Positions 35,468-43,774 of a stretch of DNA of 64,000 nucleotides are shown piece after piece; positions within the stretch are counted from its first letter, which is position 1, and every line of letters begins with the position of its first letter. The stretch covers positions 1 to 64,000 of the forward strand of contig JBNLDC010000028.1 in assembly GCA_050304135.1 (NCBI GenBank), in the 5' to 3' direction. Under the pieces are notes generated by a model that was not told the DNA's origin, did not search any database, and saw only the letters and a program-made list of their open reading frames with translations. Source of the DNA: JAFGNB01 sp050304135 (GTDB lineage: Bacteria; Fibrobacterota; Chitinivibrionia; Chitinivibrionales; Chitinispirillaceae). The translations under genes were made by a program, and so were the position numbers.

Positions 35468-35905
35468 ATGAAAATCAAATCAATCACCCTGCTCCTGTTC
35501 GTTGTATCCGTTTCTTTTGCAGAATCCAAAACGGAAAAAATCTACAAACTTCTCGATTTAATGGGTTCCGATAAAAGTATTACCGTTATGAAAACACAAA
35601 TGACCGACATAATCAAAAAAGCAAGCCCCGGAGTACCGAACGGTTTATTTGATACCTTGTTTGCAAAAATGAACAAGGAAGGCTTCTATACCATAACTGC
35701 TGCCGTTTACGACCGGAATCTGGACGAAAAAACGATCGATGCACTTATAGATTTTTATCAAACCGAAGCCGGGAAAGCATTTGTGGCGAAAATGCCGGTA
35801 ATAGTGAAGGAAAGTATGCAGGCCGGAGCGATCTGGGGGCAACAGATCATGATGGAGGCGGTGCAGAAACTTAAGGAACGCGGGTACAAGGTGCAGGGAA
35901 TTTAG
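35468..35905 (+). CDS. DUF2059-like secreted protein
   Basis: A 145-residue protein with a signal peptide (MKIKSITLLLFVVSVSFAES) and a helical mature part. The segment LIDFYQTEAGKAFVAKMP is the signature of DUF2059, whose function is unknown. It probably resides in the periplasm. It has its own ATG with an AAGGA site; the next gene starts 86 bp later. Confidence 0.85.
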   Translation: MKIKSITLLLFVVSVSFAESKTEKIYKLLDLMGSDKSITVMKTQMTDIIKKASPGVPNGLFDTLFAKMNKEGFYTITAAVYDRNLDEKTIDALIDFYQTEAGKAFVAKMPVIVKESMQAGAIWGQQIMMEAVQKLKERGYKVQGI

Positions 35906-35991
35906 TGGTAAACGAAACCATTTTACTGCTGTGTGGTGCGCTTAGGGCTGTGGTTCCAATAAAATCTTAAAAACAGGTGATCTTCTTGATT

Positions 35992-37857
35992 ATGAAAACA
36001 CAAAAAATCATTGTCTCATTAATAGTGGCATCACTATTTCCGCTGCAGTTGGCACATGCCCAATGGGAAAAAATAACCGGACCATCCAGTGCACTGGTTC
36101 AAACGTTCTGTATAACCGATTCTGCGGTGTTTGCCGGTACTTACGGCGACGGTGTTTACCGCAGCGCTGCTGCCGGAGAACACTGGGAAGCTGCGAACAC
36201 CGGACTGACCGACAGGATGATCAACTGCTTCGTATCGAGGAATGGAATCCTCTATGCAGGTACTTACGACGGCGGTGTTTTCAGCTCCGACGATGATGGC
36301 AACAGCTGGACGGCGAGAAACAGTGGCTTGACGGATAAACGAATTTTCTCTCTTGCGGTGATGGGGGATACCCTGCTTGCCGGAAACCGGAAGGGGGTGT
36401 TTCTGTCCGGCGACAACGGAGTGAGCTGGAATGCGGTGGGGGAGGGCATTGAAAATGAAAATGTAAAGGCTCTCGCCGTGAAGGAGGATATCATTCTTGC
36501 AGGAACCGATCAGGGAATTTTTCGCACTGAAGATAAGGGAGAAAACTGGACCGCTGTTACCACCGGGTTGCAGCAGGTGAGTTGTCTGCTCGTGGTTGAA
36601 GGCAACTGTTTTGCCGGGACTTACACCGGGGTTCTCCGCTCCGACGATGATGGAGCCACGTGGTCCGGTGATAATGCACTTCTCACGGATGTACGCTCCC
36701 TTGCAGTACGCGGGACATCTTTATTCGCCGCAACCTACGACACCGTGTACCGGTCAACCGATAACGGAGGAACCTGGACCGCGCTGGTTCCGGGAGTAAG
36801 AGATATCCGGGCAGTTGCAGTTAGCGGAAAGGTACTTTTTGCCGGAGCATCCGGTGATGGGATTGTCTGGTCGGAAGACGACGGCGAACACTGGACTTCC
36901 GCAAATTCAGGGCTGGTACCATTGCCGGTACTTTCGCTTGCCGGTAATGGCAAGGTTCTTCTGGCCGGAACCAGGGAGTTCGGCGTGTTCCGTTCCACCG
37001 ATAACGGAGAAAATTGGTTCGCAGTGAATACGGGACTTCCACTCAAGGATGTTATGTTCCTTGAAAAAGGTGGCAGCGGCATTTTTGCGGGAGATACGGA
37101 TCTGATCGCGTGGACTGCCAATAATGGTGATCAATGGATGACGGCTTTTTTCTGCCTGGAAAAGCAGGATCGCCCGATGGCCTTTATCGACAGCACTATC
37201 TTTAGCGGCACTTCCGAAGGCTTAGTTATTCGATGCCCCGGTGAAGCGGATTTTATGTTGGAAGGATCGGAAAAGTTGACTGATACAGCAGTTACCGGAA
37301 TTGCCGGGAAAGACGGGATGGTTTTTGCCGCTACACGTAACGGTGTTTTCTCATCTGTTGATTCTGGAATGCATTGGGTCGCAGCGAATGACGGTATCAC
37401 CACCGGTGCGGTAACATCACTCGTTACCTGTGGCAGTAATTTGATTGCCGGAACCGATGCGGGTATCTTCATTTCGGGGGATAACGGGGAAAACTGGACT
37501 TCCGTTGCGACCGGCTTGAACAAAACGAAGGTAGCCGCGCTGGTTAGCAATGGGAGTAACGTGATCGCCACTGTTGACGGCGGCGAGGTTATCCTGTCAA
37601 CTGATAATGGAAAGAGCTGGGCGGCGGTGTCGATTGTACCTGCTGATCCTGATGTAAACAAACTGGCGGCAGGCGAAGAGTACCTTTTCGCTGTAACCGA
37701 CAGTGCGCTCTGGCGCTGCCCGATTTCAGCGTTGCCGGTTTTAGCGGAACCTGAAGACAGGAGTGACTGCGGGTGCGGCAGTGGAACCGGGCTTGCCTTT
37801 CTGCCGGTAGTATGGTTCCGGTGGCGTTTGAAACGAAAAAAATCAAAGAAGGAGTAA
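35992..37857 (+). CDS. Secreted Asp-box beta-propeller with C-terminal Cys-rich anchor
   Basis: A 621-residue exported protein with a signal peptide ending near HAQWEKI. About twelve Asp-box-like motifs (DDDGNSW, DNGVSW, DKGENW, DDGATW, DNGGTW, DNGENW and relatives) recur every 40-45 residues, giving one or two propellers, as in BNR and YCF48-like proteins. The C-terminus is DCGCGSG, a short hydrophobic stretch, and KRKKSKKE: a Cys motif plus helix plus basic tail, like MYXO-CTERM or Synerg-CTERM sorting signals. The ATG at 35992 sits behind AGGTGA; an upstream GTG would overlap that site. Confidence 0.82.
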   Translation: MKTQKIIVSLIVASLFPLQLAHAQWEKITGPSSALVQTFCITDSAVFAGTYGDGVYRSAAAGEHWEAANTGLTDRMINCFVSRNGILYAGTYDGGVFSSDDDGNSWTARNSGLTDKRIFSLAVMGDTLLAGNRKGVFLSGDNGVSWNAVGEGIENENVKALAVKEDIILAGTDQGIFRTEDKGENWTAVTTGLQQVSCLLVVEGNCFAGTYTGVLRSDDDGATWSGDNALLTDVRSLAVRGTSLFAATYDTVYRSTDNGGTWTALVPGVRDIRAVAVSGKVLFAGASGDGIVWSEDDGEHWTSANSGLVPLPVLSLAGNGKVLLAGTREFGVFRSTDNGENWFAVNTGLPLKDVMFLEKGGSGIFAGDTDLIAWTANNGDQWMTAFFCLEKQDRPMAFIDSTIFSGTSEGLVIRCPGEADFMLEGSEKLTDTAVTGIAGKDGMVFAATRNGVFSSVDSGMHWVAANDGITTGAVTSLVTCGSNLIAGTDAGIFISGDNGENWTSVATGLNKTKVAALVSNGSNVIATVDGGEVILSTDNGKSWAAVSIVPADPDVNKLAAGEEYLFAVTDSALWRCPISALPVLAEPEDRSDCGCGSGTGLAFLPVVWFRWRLKRKKSKKE

Positions 37858-37938
37858 ATCCGCTTCATGGTGAAGAGTCGTTTTGGATATAAATGGGACG
37901 GTGGTCAGGACTATGGTTACAGGTTGGAAATACGATAA

Positions 37939-38799
37939 ATGACGGTCTTCATAGGAAAGAAAAATTACATAGTTTCGTTTTTTGCTCTTCTATGCTTCTA
38001 TCTGCCAGTTTGTGCTCAGTATGTTCCTCCGCTCAAATTGAATGAAAGAGAAGTATGTGTTGAGAAATACTTATTTAATTATGATTCATCTGCACATCCT
38101 GTTCCTGTTGACTCTTTGGATATTTTGGGAAAATCAAATCCTTTCAGGGTACCGGACACCATCAGGAAATATCTCAGGGAGGCGGTACAGGAAGTTTATA
38201 AAATATCGAATCATTCACTTTGTCTGAATAAAAATGAAGAAGGTTCAATTGCAACTATAGAAATCTTACCGTCAGGACAGGTGGCACTTTATGCCTGTAC
38301 CGATTCGATACGGACTCATGAACCCGGGATGCTGCGTCCACACCAGTCAATTATTTCAATCTATAAAAAAATCAAAGACGATTTCTCATGTCTGGTGAAA
38401 TTCAGGTATGGAATCGAAAATTATGAAATCAAGATACCTGAAATAGTTGAAATCACCTACATCAATACACCTCGAACCAGATCAATCATTATGGCAGATC
38501 TCATTCCTGCATTGTGCGATATTAAAACAGATTTCTATTTTGAGGTGGATTCCAATTGTGTAGGAAGCGCCCTGATAAATGTGGATATTTATTCCAGCGG
38601 AAAAGTACGTTTAAAAGAGGTTAATTTTACCCGAATGCAGAAACCGAATCACGATTATGATAAAGAACTTCAGAGAATTTGCACAAGGTATTTCAATTCA
38701 CATTTGGTTACACTGATAAAAAGACCCCGGGAGAAAACAAGTTTCTTTTTTGGAACTTATTTTGTAAAATCGTTGGAACAAATGAGACACGACAACTGA
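37939..38799 (+). CDS. Secreted protein of unknown function
   Basis: A 286-residue protein with a signal peptide (residues about 10-26, cleaved near VCAQ). It has two similar-looking halves, each with a Cys pair (SLCLNKNEEGSIATIEILPSG and NCVGSALINVDIYSSGKV), suggesting a duplicated small beta domain of the kind seen in AgmX/PglI or TonB-like C-termini. No family is recognised. DNA is more AT-rich than its neighbours. It follows the propeller gene by 81 bp and may be co-transcribed. Confidence 0.7.
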   Translation: MTVFIGKKNYIVSFFALLCFYLPVCAQYVPPLKLNEREVCVEKYLFNYDSSAHPVPVDSLDILGKSNPFRVPDTIRKYLREAVQEVYKISNHSLCLNKNEEGSIATIEILPSGQVALYACTDSIRTHEPGMLRPHQSIISIYKKIKDDFSCLVKFRYGIENYEIKIPEIVEITYINTPRTRSIIMADLIPALCDIKTDFYFEVDSNCVGSALINVDIYSSGKVRLKEVNFTRMQKPNHDYDKELQRICTRYFNSHLVTLIKRPREKTSFFFGTYFVKSLEQMRHDN

Positions 38800-38855
38800 A
38801 TGCACTAAACGGGGAGCACATGATCGCACTCGCTGGAATAGCTGTGCACCATCCG

Positions 38856-38883
38856 GCAGGGACGTTCAATTGAACGTCCCTGC
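38856..38883. repeat. Perfect 28-bp palindrome
   Basis: A self-complementary 28-mer beginning GCAGGGACGTTCAA and ending with its reverse complement, in the gap before the dehydratase activase. It lacks a T-run but would fold tightly in RNA. Related GGG-rich palindromes lie at 48190 and 50331, so it may be a member of a dispersed repeat family. Confidence 0.7.
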
Positions 38884-39017
38884 AATGTTTCCTGTAGCAT
38901 TCTTAGCATCTTACTGTATCTCCACCGGTTTAATCCCTAAAACCCCAAATTTAAAATCCGATCAATCGTAGTAAACAATCCTGCAGTGCGGGTAATGCTT
39001 CCCTAATAAGGGGTGCT

Positions 39018-42000
39018 ATGGTAAACGTTCATCAACCGGATGTATTTTTTCAACTTATGATCCTACGAAATCAGCAACAGACTGTCCATGTCGGCATTGA
39101 TATCGGTTCAACCACTATCAAATTACTGGCCCTTGATCAGCAGCACACTACCCTCTTCCAGAGCTATGAGCGGCATAACGGTGCTCATCGGGATACGCTG
39201 CTGCCTCAGCTGCAGCAGCTTGAAACGGCAATCAACGGTGCTCCGGTGCTTATCGCCATTACCGGTTCACAGGGCGGGGGTATCGCCCGGAAGATCGGCG
39301 CGGCGTTTATCCAGGAGGTGATCGCACAGTCGATTGCGGTGAAAAACCTCTATCCTGCCACACGGACCTCCATTGAACTCGGCGGGCAGGACTCCAAAAT
39401 GGTGTTTTATTCCGATGCGCCGGGAAATGCCGTTTCCGACATGCGGATGAACGGGGTTTGTGCGGGAGGGACCGGGGCCTTTATTGATCAGATGGCGACT
39501 CTGATCGATCTGCCAGTGGAGCAGTTCAACGAGGCGGCTGCCCGGGGGAGTCATGTGTATGATATTTCCGGTCGGTGCGGTGTGTTTGCCAAAACCGATA
39601 TTCAGCCGCTTCTCAATCAGGGGGTTGCTACCGACGATATCGCACTCTCCTGCCTCCATGCACTTGCGAAACAGACGATTGGCGGACTTGCGCAGGGGAT
39701 GGTGATTGCTCCGCCGGTGCTCTTTGCCGGAGGACCGTTCTACTTTATACCGAAACTGATCGATGTATTTATGGAGCGTCTGCAGATTGGACGGGAGTCG
39801 ATACTGATTCCGGAACAGTCGCAAACGTTCATTGCGTATGGAACGGCGCTGAGTCTCGGTACTGAACTGGGAAGAAAAACCAGGAAAACCAGTTGTGCCG
39901 CGGTGATAAAGATTATTGAACAGAGCGAGCACGGTGGCGGAACTGCAGGGAGTACACTTCCGTTTTTTACGACGCAAGGCGATAGGGACGCATTCATCGA
40001 AGAACACCGTCCGGAACCGCCTGCGGATGTGGCGGCGACGCTTTCGGGAACGGTGCCGGTGTTTCTGGGGCTCGATGCCGGGTCGACCACGACTAAACTG
40101 GCGGTGATCACCGAAGCGGGGGATCTGGTGTATTCCTTTTATAGCAACAATCAGGGAAAACCGATCGATACCGCACGCGACGGACTTCTGGCGTTTCTTG
40201 ATTTCTGCGAAGAAAGAAATATCACTCCGGAAATCAGGGGGCTCGGTACCACCGGTTACGGCGAGCAGCTGTTCGCCGGTGCTTTTCATGCCGATTACCA
40301 TACGGTGGAAACGATCGCCCACAAGAAGGCTGCAGTCAGCTTCTGTCCGGAGGTGAGTTTCGTGCTTGATCTCGGCGGTCAGGACATGAAGGCGATATTC
40401 ATTAAGAACGGTATTATCACCAATATCGTCCTCAACGAGGCATGCAGTGCCGGGTGCGGATCATTCCTTGAAACCTACGGCCGGACACTCGGCATCACCC
40501 CCGGTGAGATCGCTTCGCACGCGTTTGGTGCGCGGTATCCCAGTAATCTCGGGTCGCGTTGCACGGTCTTCATGAATTCATCGGTTATTACCGAGCAACG
40601 CAACGGCCGCACGGTTGACGAGATTCTGGCGGGGCTCTGCCGTTCCATTGTCGAGAATATCTTCACCAAGGTAGTCCGCATCACCAACTTTGACGATCTG
40701 GGCGACTACGTGGTGGTGCAGGGCGGTACTTTTAAAAACGATGCGGTGCTTAAAGCGTTCGAGGATTACATCGGGCGCACGGTGCTGCGGCCGCCCCTCT
40801 CAGGCGAGATGGGAGCATTCGGGATTGCTCTTCTCTGTCGTGACCGGCAGCGGGAGACGGGAGTTGCTTCACGGGCGGGAGAGCTTATTACCCGCGAGGG
40901 ACTTGCTGCATTTGGTTACTCGACGTCAACCAACAACCGGTGCGAACTCTGCACCAACAACTGCGCGCGTCATATCGTGACCTTTTCACATGGTGGAACC
41001 TTTGTTACCGGCAACCGGTGCGAGCGGGGTGCGGTCGTGGGGAACGCTCCGGTGGAGAAGGGTACCCGGGTCAGGGTTCCCGACCTGCTCAGCGAACGGT
41101 ACCGGATAATTTTTGCCTCGGCCGACCGGAATGTGAAGTTCGACCCGAACAGTGATCGGGTGATCGGTATTCCGCGGGTACTGGAGTTTTTTGAAAGTTT
41201 TCCGTTCTGGAGCGCGTTCTTCAGACACCTCGGGTATACCGTCGTACTCTCCGAAGAGTCCGGGTATCCGCTCTTTGAATCGGGGCTGCGCACCGTGCCG
41301 TCGGATACCGTCTGCCTGCCCGCCAAGGTGGCTCACGGCCATGTGGAATCGCTGCTGCGCAGAGGGATAAAAACCATCTTTATGCCCCTGATGCTAAAAA
41401 ACAAAAAGGAAAATCCGCAGCAGGATGATTCGTGGTACTGCGCCGTGCTGCAGGGATATCCCGAGATCCTCCGGCTTAACGGGGTCATTCCCGACGATGG
41501 TTCCGTTCGGTTTCTCACGCCGGCCTTCAAACTCACGTCTGACCAGGTACGCAATCGGCAGATAGTACGGTTTGCGGAGGAGAAACTGGGGGTTGATCGT
41601 ACCCGGGCACTGCAGGCAATCCGTAAAGGGTCAAAGGAGATGGTCGAAATGCAGAACACGCTGCTGCAGCGGGGGGCGAAAGTACTCGCCGATCTGCGCG
41701 GGAGCGACACGTTCGGTGTGGTGATCTCCGGACGACCCTATCACAACGATCCATTCGTCAATCACCGCATCGCGAAGTTTTTCACCTCGAAAGGAATTCC
41801 GGTGCTGGTGAACGAGGCGCTGCCGGGAATCAATGAACTCGAACTGGATTTCAGCCGTATCGATACGATCAACACGTTTCACAACCGTATGCTCGGAGCG
41901 GCGAAATTCATTTCTGAACACCCGGATCTTGAAATGGTGCAGCTCGTGAGTTTCGGCTGCGGTCACGATGCGATCCTTACCGACGAACTCGGGCGGATAC

Positions 42001-43433
42001 TACGCTCGTACGGTGGTAAGGAGATGCTCACGCTCAAACTCGACGAGGGAGAAAACAGCGGGCCGCTCAATATCAGGATCACCTCGTTCATAGAAACCGT
42101 TCGTTCGCAGCGCGCGCGCAGCAAGCCGGAAAAACGCGGATTTGTACTGCCGCCGTTTCCGGTTCGGTTCGAGAAGAAGGACCGGGGAAAGCGGACGTTC
42201 CTGCTGCCGAATCTCACCTGGGGATTCTCGATGATCATGGCGAAGTCGTTCGAGCGGCAGGGATACGACTCCCAGATTCTCCCCGTGGCCGGAAAAGAGG
42301 CAATCGCCATCGGCAAGCGGTACGTCAATAACGATATCTGCTATCCGGCACAGCTCAATATCGGCGAGATCCTGCACTATCTGCTGCAGCATCCGGAAAA
42401 AGCCGCGACCTCCGCAGCTGCTTTCGCCAAGAACTGCAACGACTGCCGCGCCTGTCACTACGCGGCGCTCGCCCGCAAGGCGCTCGACGACGCAGGGTTC
42501 GGTGAGGTCCCGATCGTGACGACCGCAGAGGTTGATCGCCGCGACATGCACCCGGGGCTGCGACTCAACCGGTTGACGTTCTCCCTCGATTTCCTCCATG
42601 GTATCGCGCTTGTCGATGCGCTTGACGATATGGCGCGGCAGTGTCGTCCGTACGAGAACGTCCGGGGGCAGACCGACGTGTTGTACGAGGAGTGGGTCCG
42701 TCGGGTGATCGGCGCCCTTTCGCAGAGCTGGCGTGCGGCTCTGGACGAGCTTGAGGGCGCGGTGGAGGCATTCAACCAACTTGATGTCAACCGTACAAAA
42801 CGAAAACCCCGTGTCGGAATCATTGGTGAGATCCTCGTCAATTTTCACGATACGGGTAATCACCGGATCGTCCAGTATCTTGAGGAGCACGGGATGGAGG
42901 TGGTACTGCCCAATCTTATTGAGTTCTGGCGCCAGGATTCAATCAATTTCAGGGTTGCTGCCGAGCACGATCATGTGCGGTTTCGCGGTCTGATGAAACG
43001 ATATGCCGATCTGTATGGAATGGTGTTTAAGGGCATCATCGGGGCAGTGGAGAAGCGCCGAAAACGATTCAAATTCTACCAGCATCATGGCGATATCCGC
43101 GAAATCGCCAAAAAGGCTGCACAGATTTTTGATCCCACCTTCCGAACGGGTGAGGGGTGGCTGATCCCCGGCGAGATCGTCAACTGGATCGATGAAGGGG
43201 TTAATTCCTTTCTTATTGTACAGCCGTTCGGTTGCCTTCCCAACCACGTGAGCGGTCGCGGTGTGATCAAGGCAATCAAGGCGAAATTCCCGCAGGTGCA
43301 GATACTGACACTTGACTTTGATCCCGATACCAGCCTCGCCAACGTGCACAACCGGCTTCAGATGATCGTTCTGGGTTCGGGTGGGGACGAGAGTGATACC
43401 GCTGAGGAGGAAGTGGAAGAAGTGATCGGATAA
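39018..43433 (+). CDS. Giant 2-hydroxyacyl-CoA dehydratase activase-related protein
   Basis: A 1471-residue cytoplasmic protein of the BadF/BadG/BcrA/BcrD activase superfamily. Two ASKHA ATPase modules are present: VHVGIDIGSTTIKLLALD (near residue 25) and VFLGLDAGSTTTKLAVI (near 350). Each has its own Cys pair (CAGGTG with GRCGVFAK; CSAGCGSF with SRCTVF), like the [4Fe-4S] ligands of the HgdC activator. A DUF2229-like region (about 715-900) and an HgdB-like C-terminal region with SGRPYHNDPF and NCNDCRACHYA follow. Family members activate radical dehydratases in anaerobes, but this full-length fused type has no settled function. The ATG has an AAGGGG site. Confidence 0.85.
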   Translation: MVNVHQPDVFFQLMILRNQQQTVHVGIDIGSTTIKLLALDQQHTTLFQSYERHNGAHRDTLLPQLQQLETAINGAPVLIAITGSQGGGIARKIGAAFIQEVIAQSIAVKNLYPATRTSIELGGQDSKMVFYSDAPGNAVSDMRMNGVCAGGTGAFIDQMATLIDLPVEQFNEAAARGSHVYDISGRCGVFAKTDIQPLLNQGVATDDIALSCLHALAKQTIGGLAQGMVIAPPVLFAGGPFYFIPKLIDVFMERLQIGRESILIPEQSQTFIAYGTALSLGTELGRKTRKTSCAAVIKIIEQSEHGGGTAGSTLPFFTTQGDRDAFIEEHRPEPPADVAATLSGTVPVFLGLDAGSTTTKLAVITEAGDLVYSFYSNNQGKPIDTARDGLLAFLDFCEERNITPEIRGLGTTGYGEQLFAGAFHADYHTVETIAHKKAAVSFCPEVSFVLDLGGQDMKAIFIKNGIITNIVLNEACSAGCGSFLETYGRTLGITPGEIASHAFGARYPSNLGSRCTVFMNSSVITEQRNGRTVDEILAGLCRSIVENIFTKVVRITNFDDLGDYVVVQGGTFKNDAVLKAFEDYIGRTVLRPPLSGEMGAFGIALLCRDRQRETGVASRAGELITREGLAAFGYSTSTNNRCELCTNNCARHIVTFSHGGTFVTGNRCERGAVVGNAPVEKGTRVRVPDLLSERYRIIFASADRNVKFDPNSDRVIGIPRVLEFFESFPFWSAFFRHLGYTVVLSEESGYPLFESGLRTVPSDTVCLPAKVAHGHVESLLRRGIKTIFMPLMLKNKKENPQQDDSWYCAVLQGYPEILRLNGVIPDDGSVRFLTPAFKLTSDQVRNRQIVRFAEEKLGVDRTRALQAIRKGSKEMVEMQNTLLQRGAKVLADLRGSDTFGVVISGRPYHNDPFVNHRIAKFFTSKGIPVLVNEALPGINELELDFSRIDTINTFHNRMLGAAKFISEHPDLEMVQLVSFGCGHDAILTDELGRILRSYGGKEMLTLKLDEGENSGPLNIRITSFIETVRSQRARSKPEKRGFVLPPFPVRFEKKDRGKRTFLLPNLTWGFSMIMAKSFERQGYDSQILPVAGKEAIAIGKRYVNNDICYPAQLNIGEILHYLLQHPEKAATSAAAFAKNCNDCRACHYAALARKALDDAGFGEVPIVTTAEVDRRDMHPGLRLNRLTFSLDFLHGIALVDALDDMARQCRPYENVRGQTDVLYEEWVRRVIGALSQSWRAALDELEGAVEAFNQLDVNRTKRKPRVGIIGEILVNFHDTGNHRIVQYLEEHGMEVVLPNLIEFWRQDSINFRVAAEHDHVRFRGLMKRYADLYGMVFKGIIGAVEKRRKRFKFYQHHGDIREIAKKAAQIFDPTFRTGEGWLIPGEIVNWIDEGVNSFLIVQPFGCLPNHVSGRGVIKAIKAKFPQVQILTLDFDPDTSLANVHNRLQMIVLGSGGDESDTAEEEVEEVIG

Positions 43434-43774
43434 GGTGATTTCTATCGGTGGTAGCGCCTCCTTCTGAACATTCTGTTTCCCAACATTCCTGCAGAGCTCC
43501 GGCGCTCCTCTGTTGCATCTGCTGCATCGGGGAGCTATTTTGGTGGTGCGGAGTCTTAGGGATGCTCCAGTATATCATTTTAATTTCGGGATAGTTTCGG
43601 TTGATGACGGGGTGGATACCGCCGGTGTGAACTATTTCCTCTGGAAACAGCACCTATTCTTTATCGGGAACGGATCGTCCGGGTTCCTTTGACGGATTCG
43701 TGATACTGGCCTTTTTGTGTGAAGATAAAGAAGCGTTTTTAAAAATATTCAGTGGCTTAACGGAGAATGAGCGT
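43434..43774. other. Non-coding gap before the GH31 gene
   Basis: A 341-base stretch with no credible gene, terminator or repeat that I can see. It presumably contains the promoter of the GH31 gene. Confidence 0.4.
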
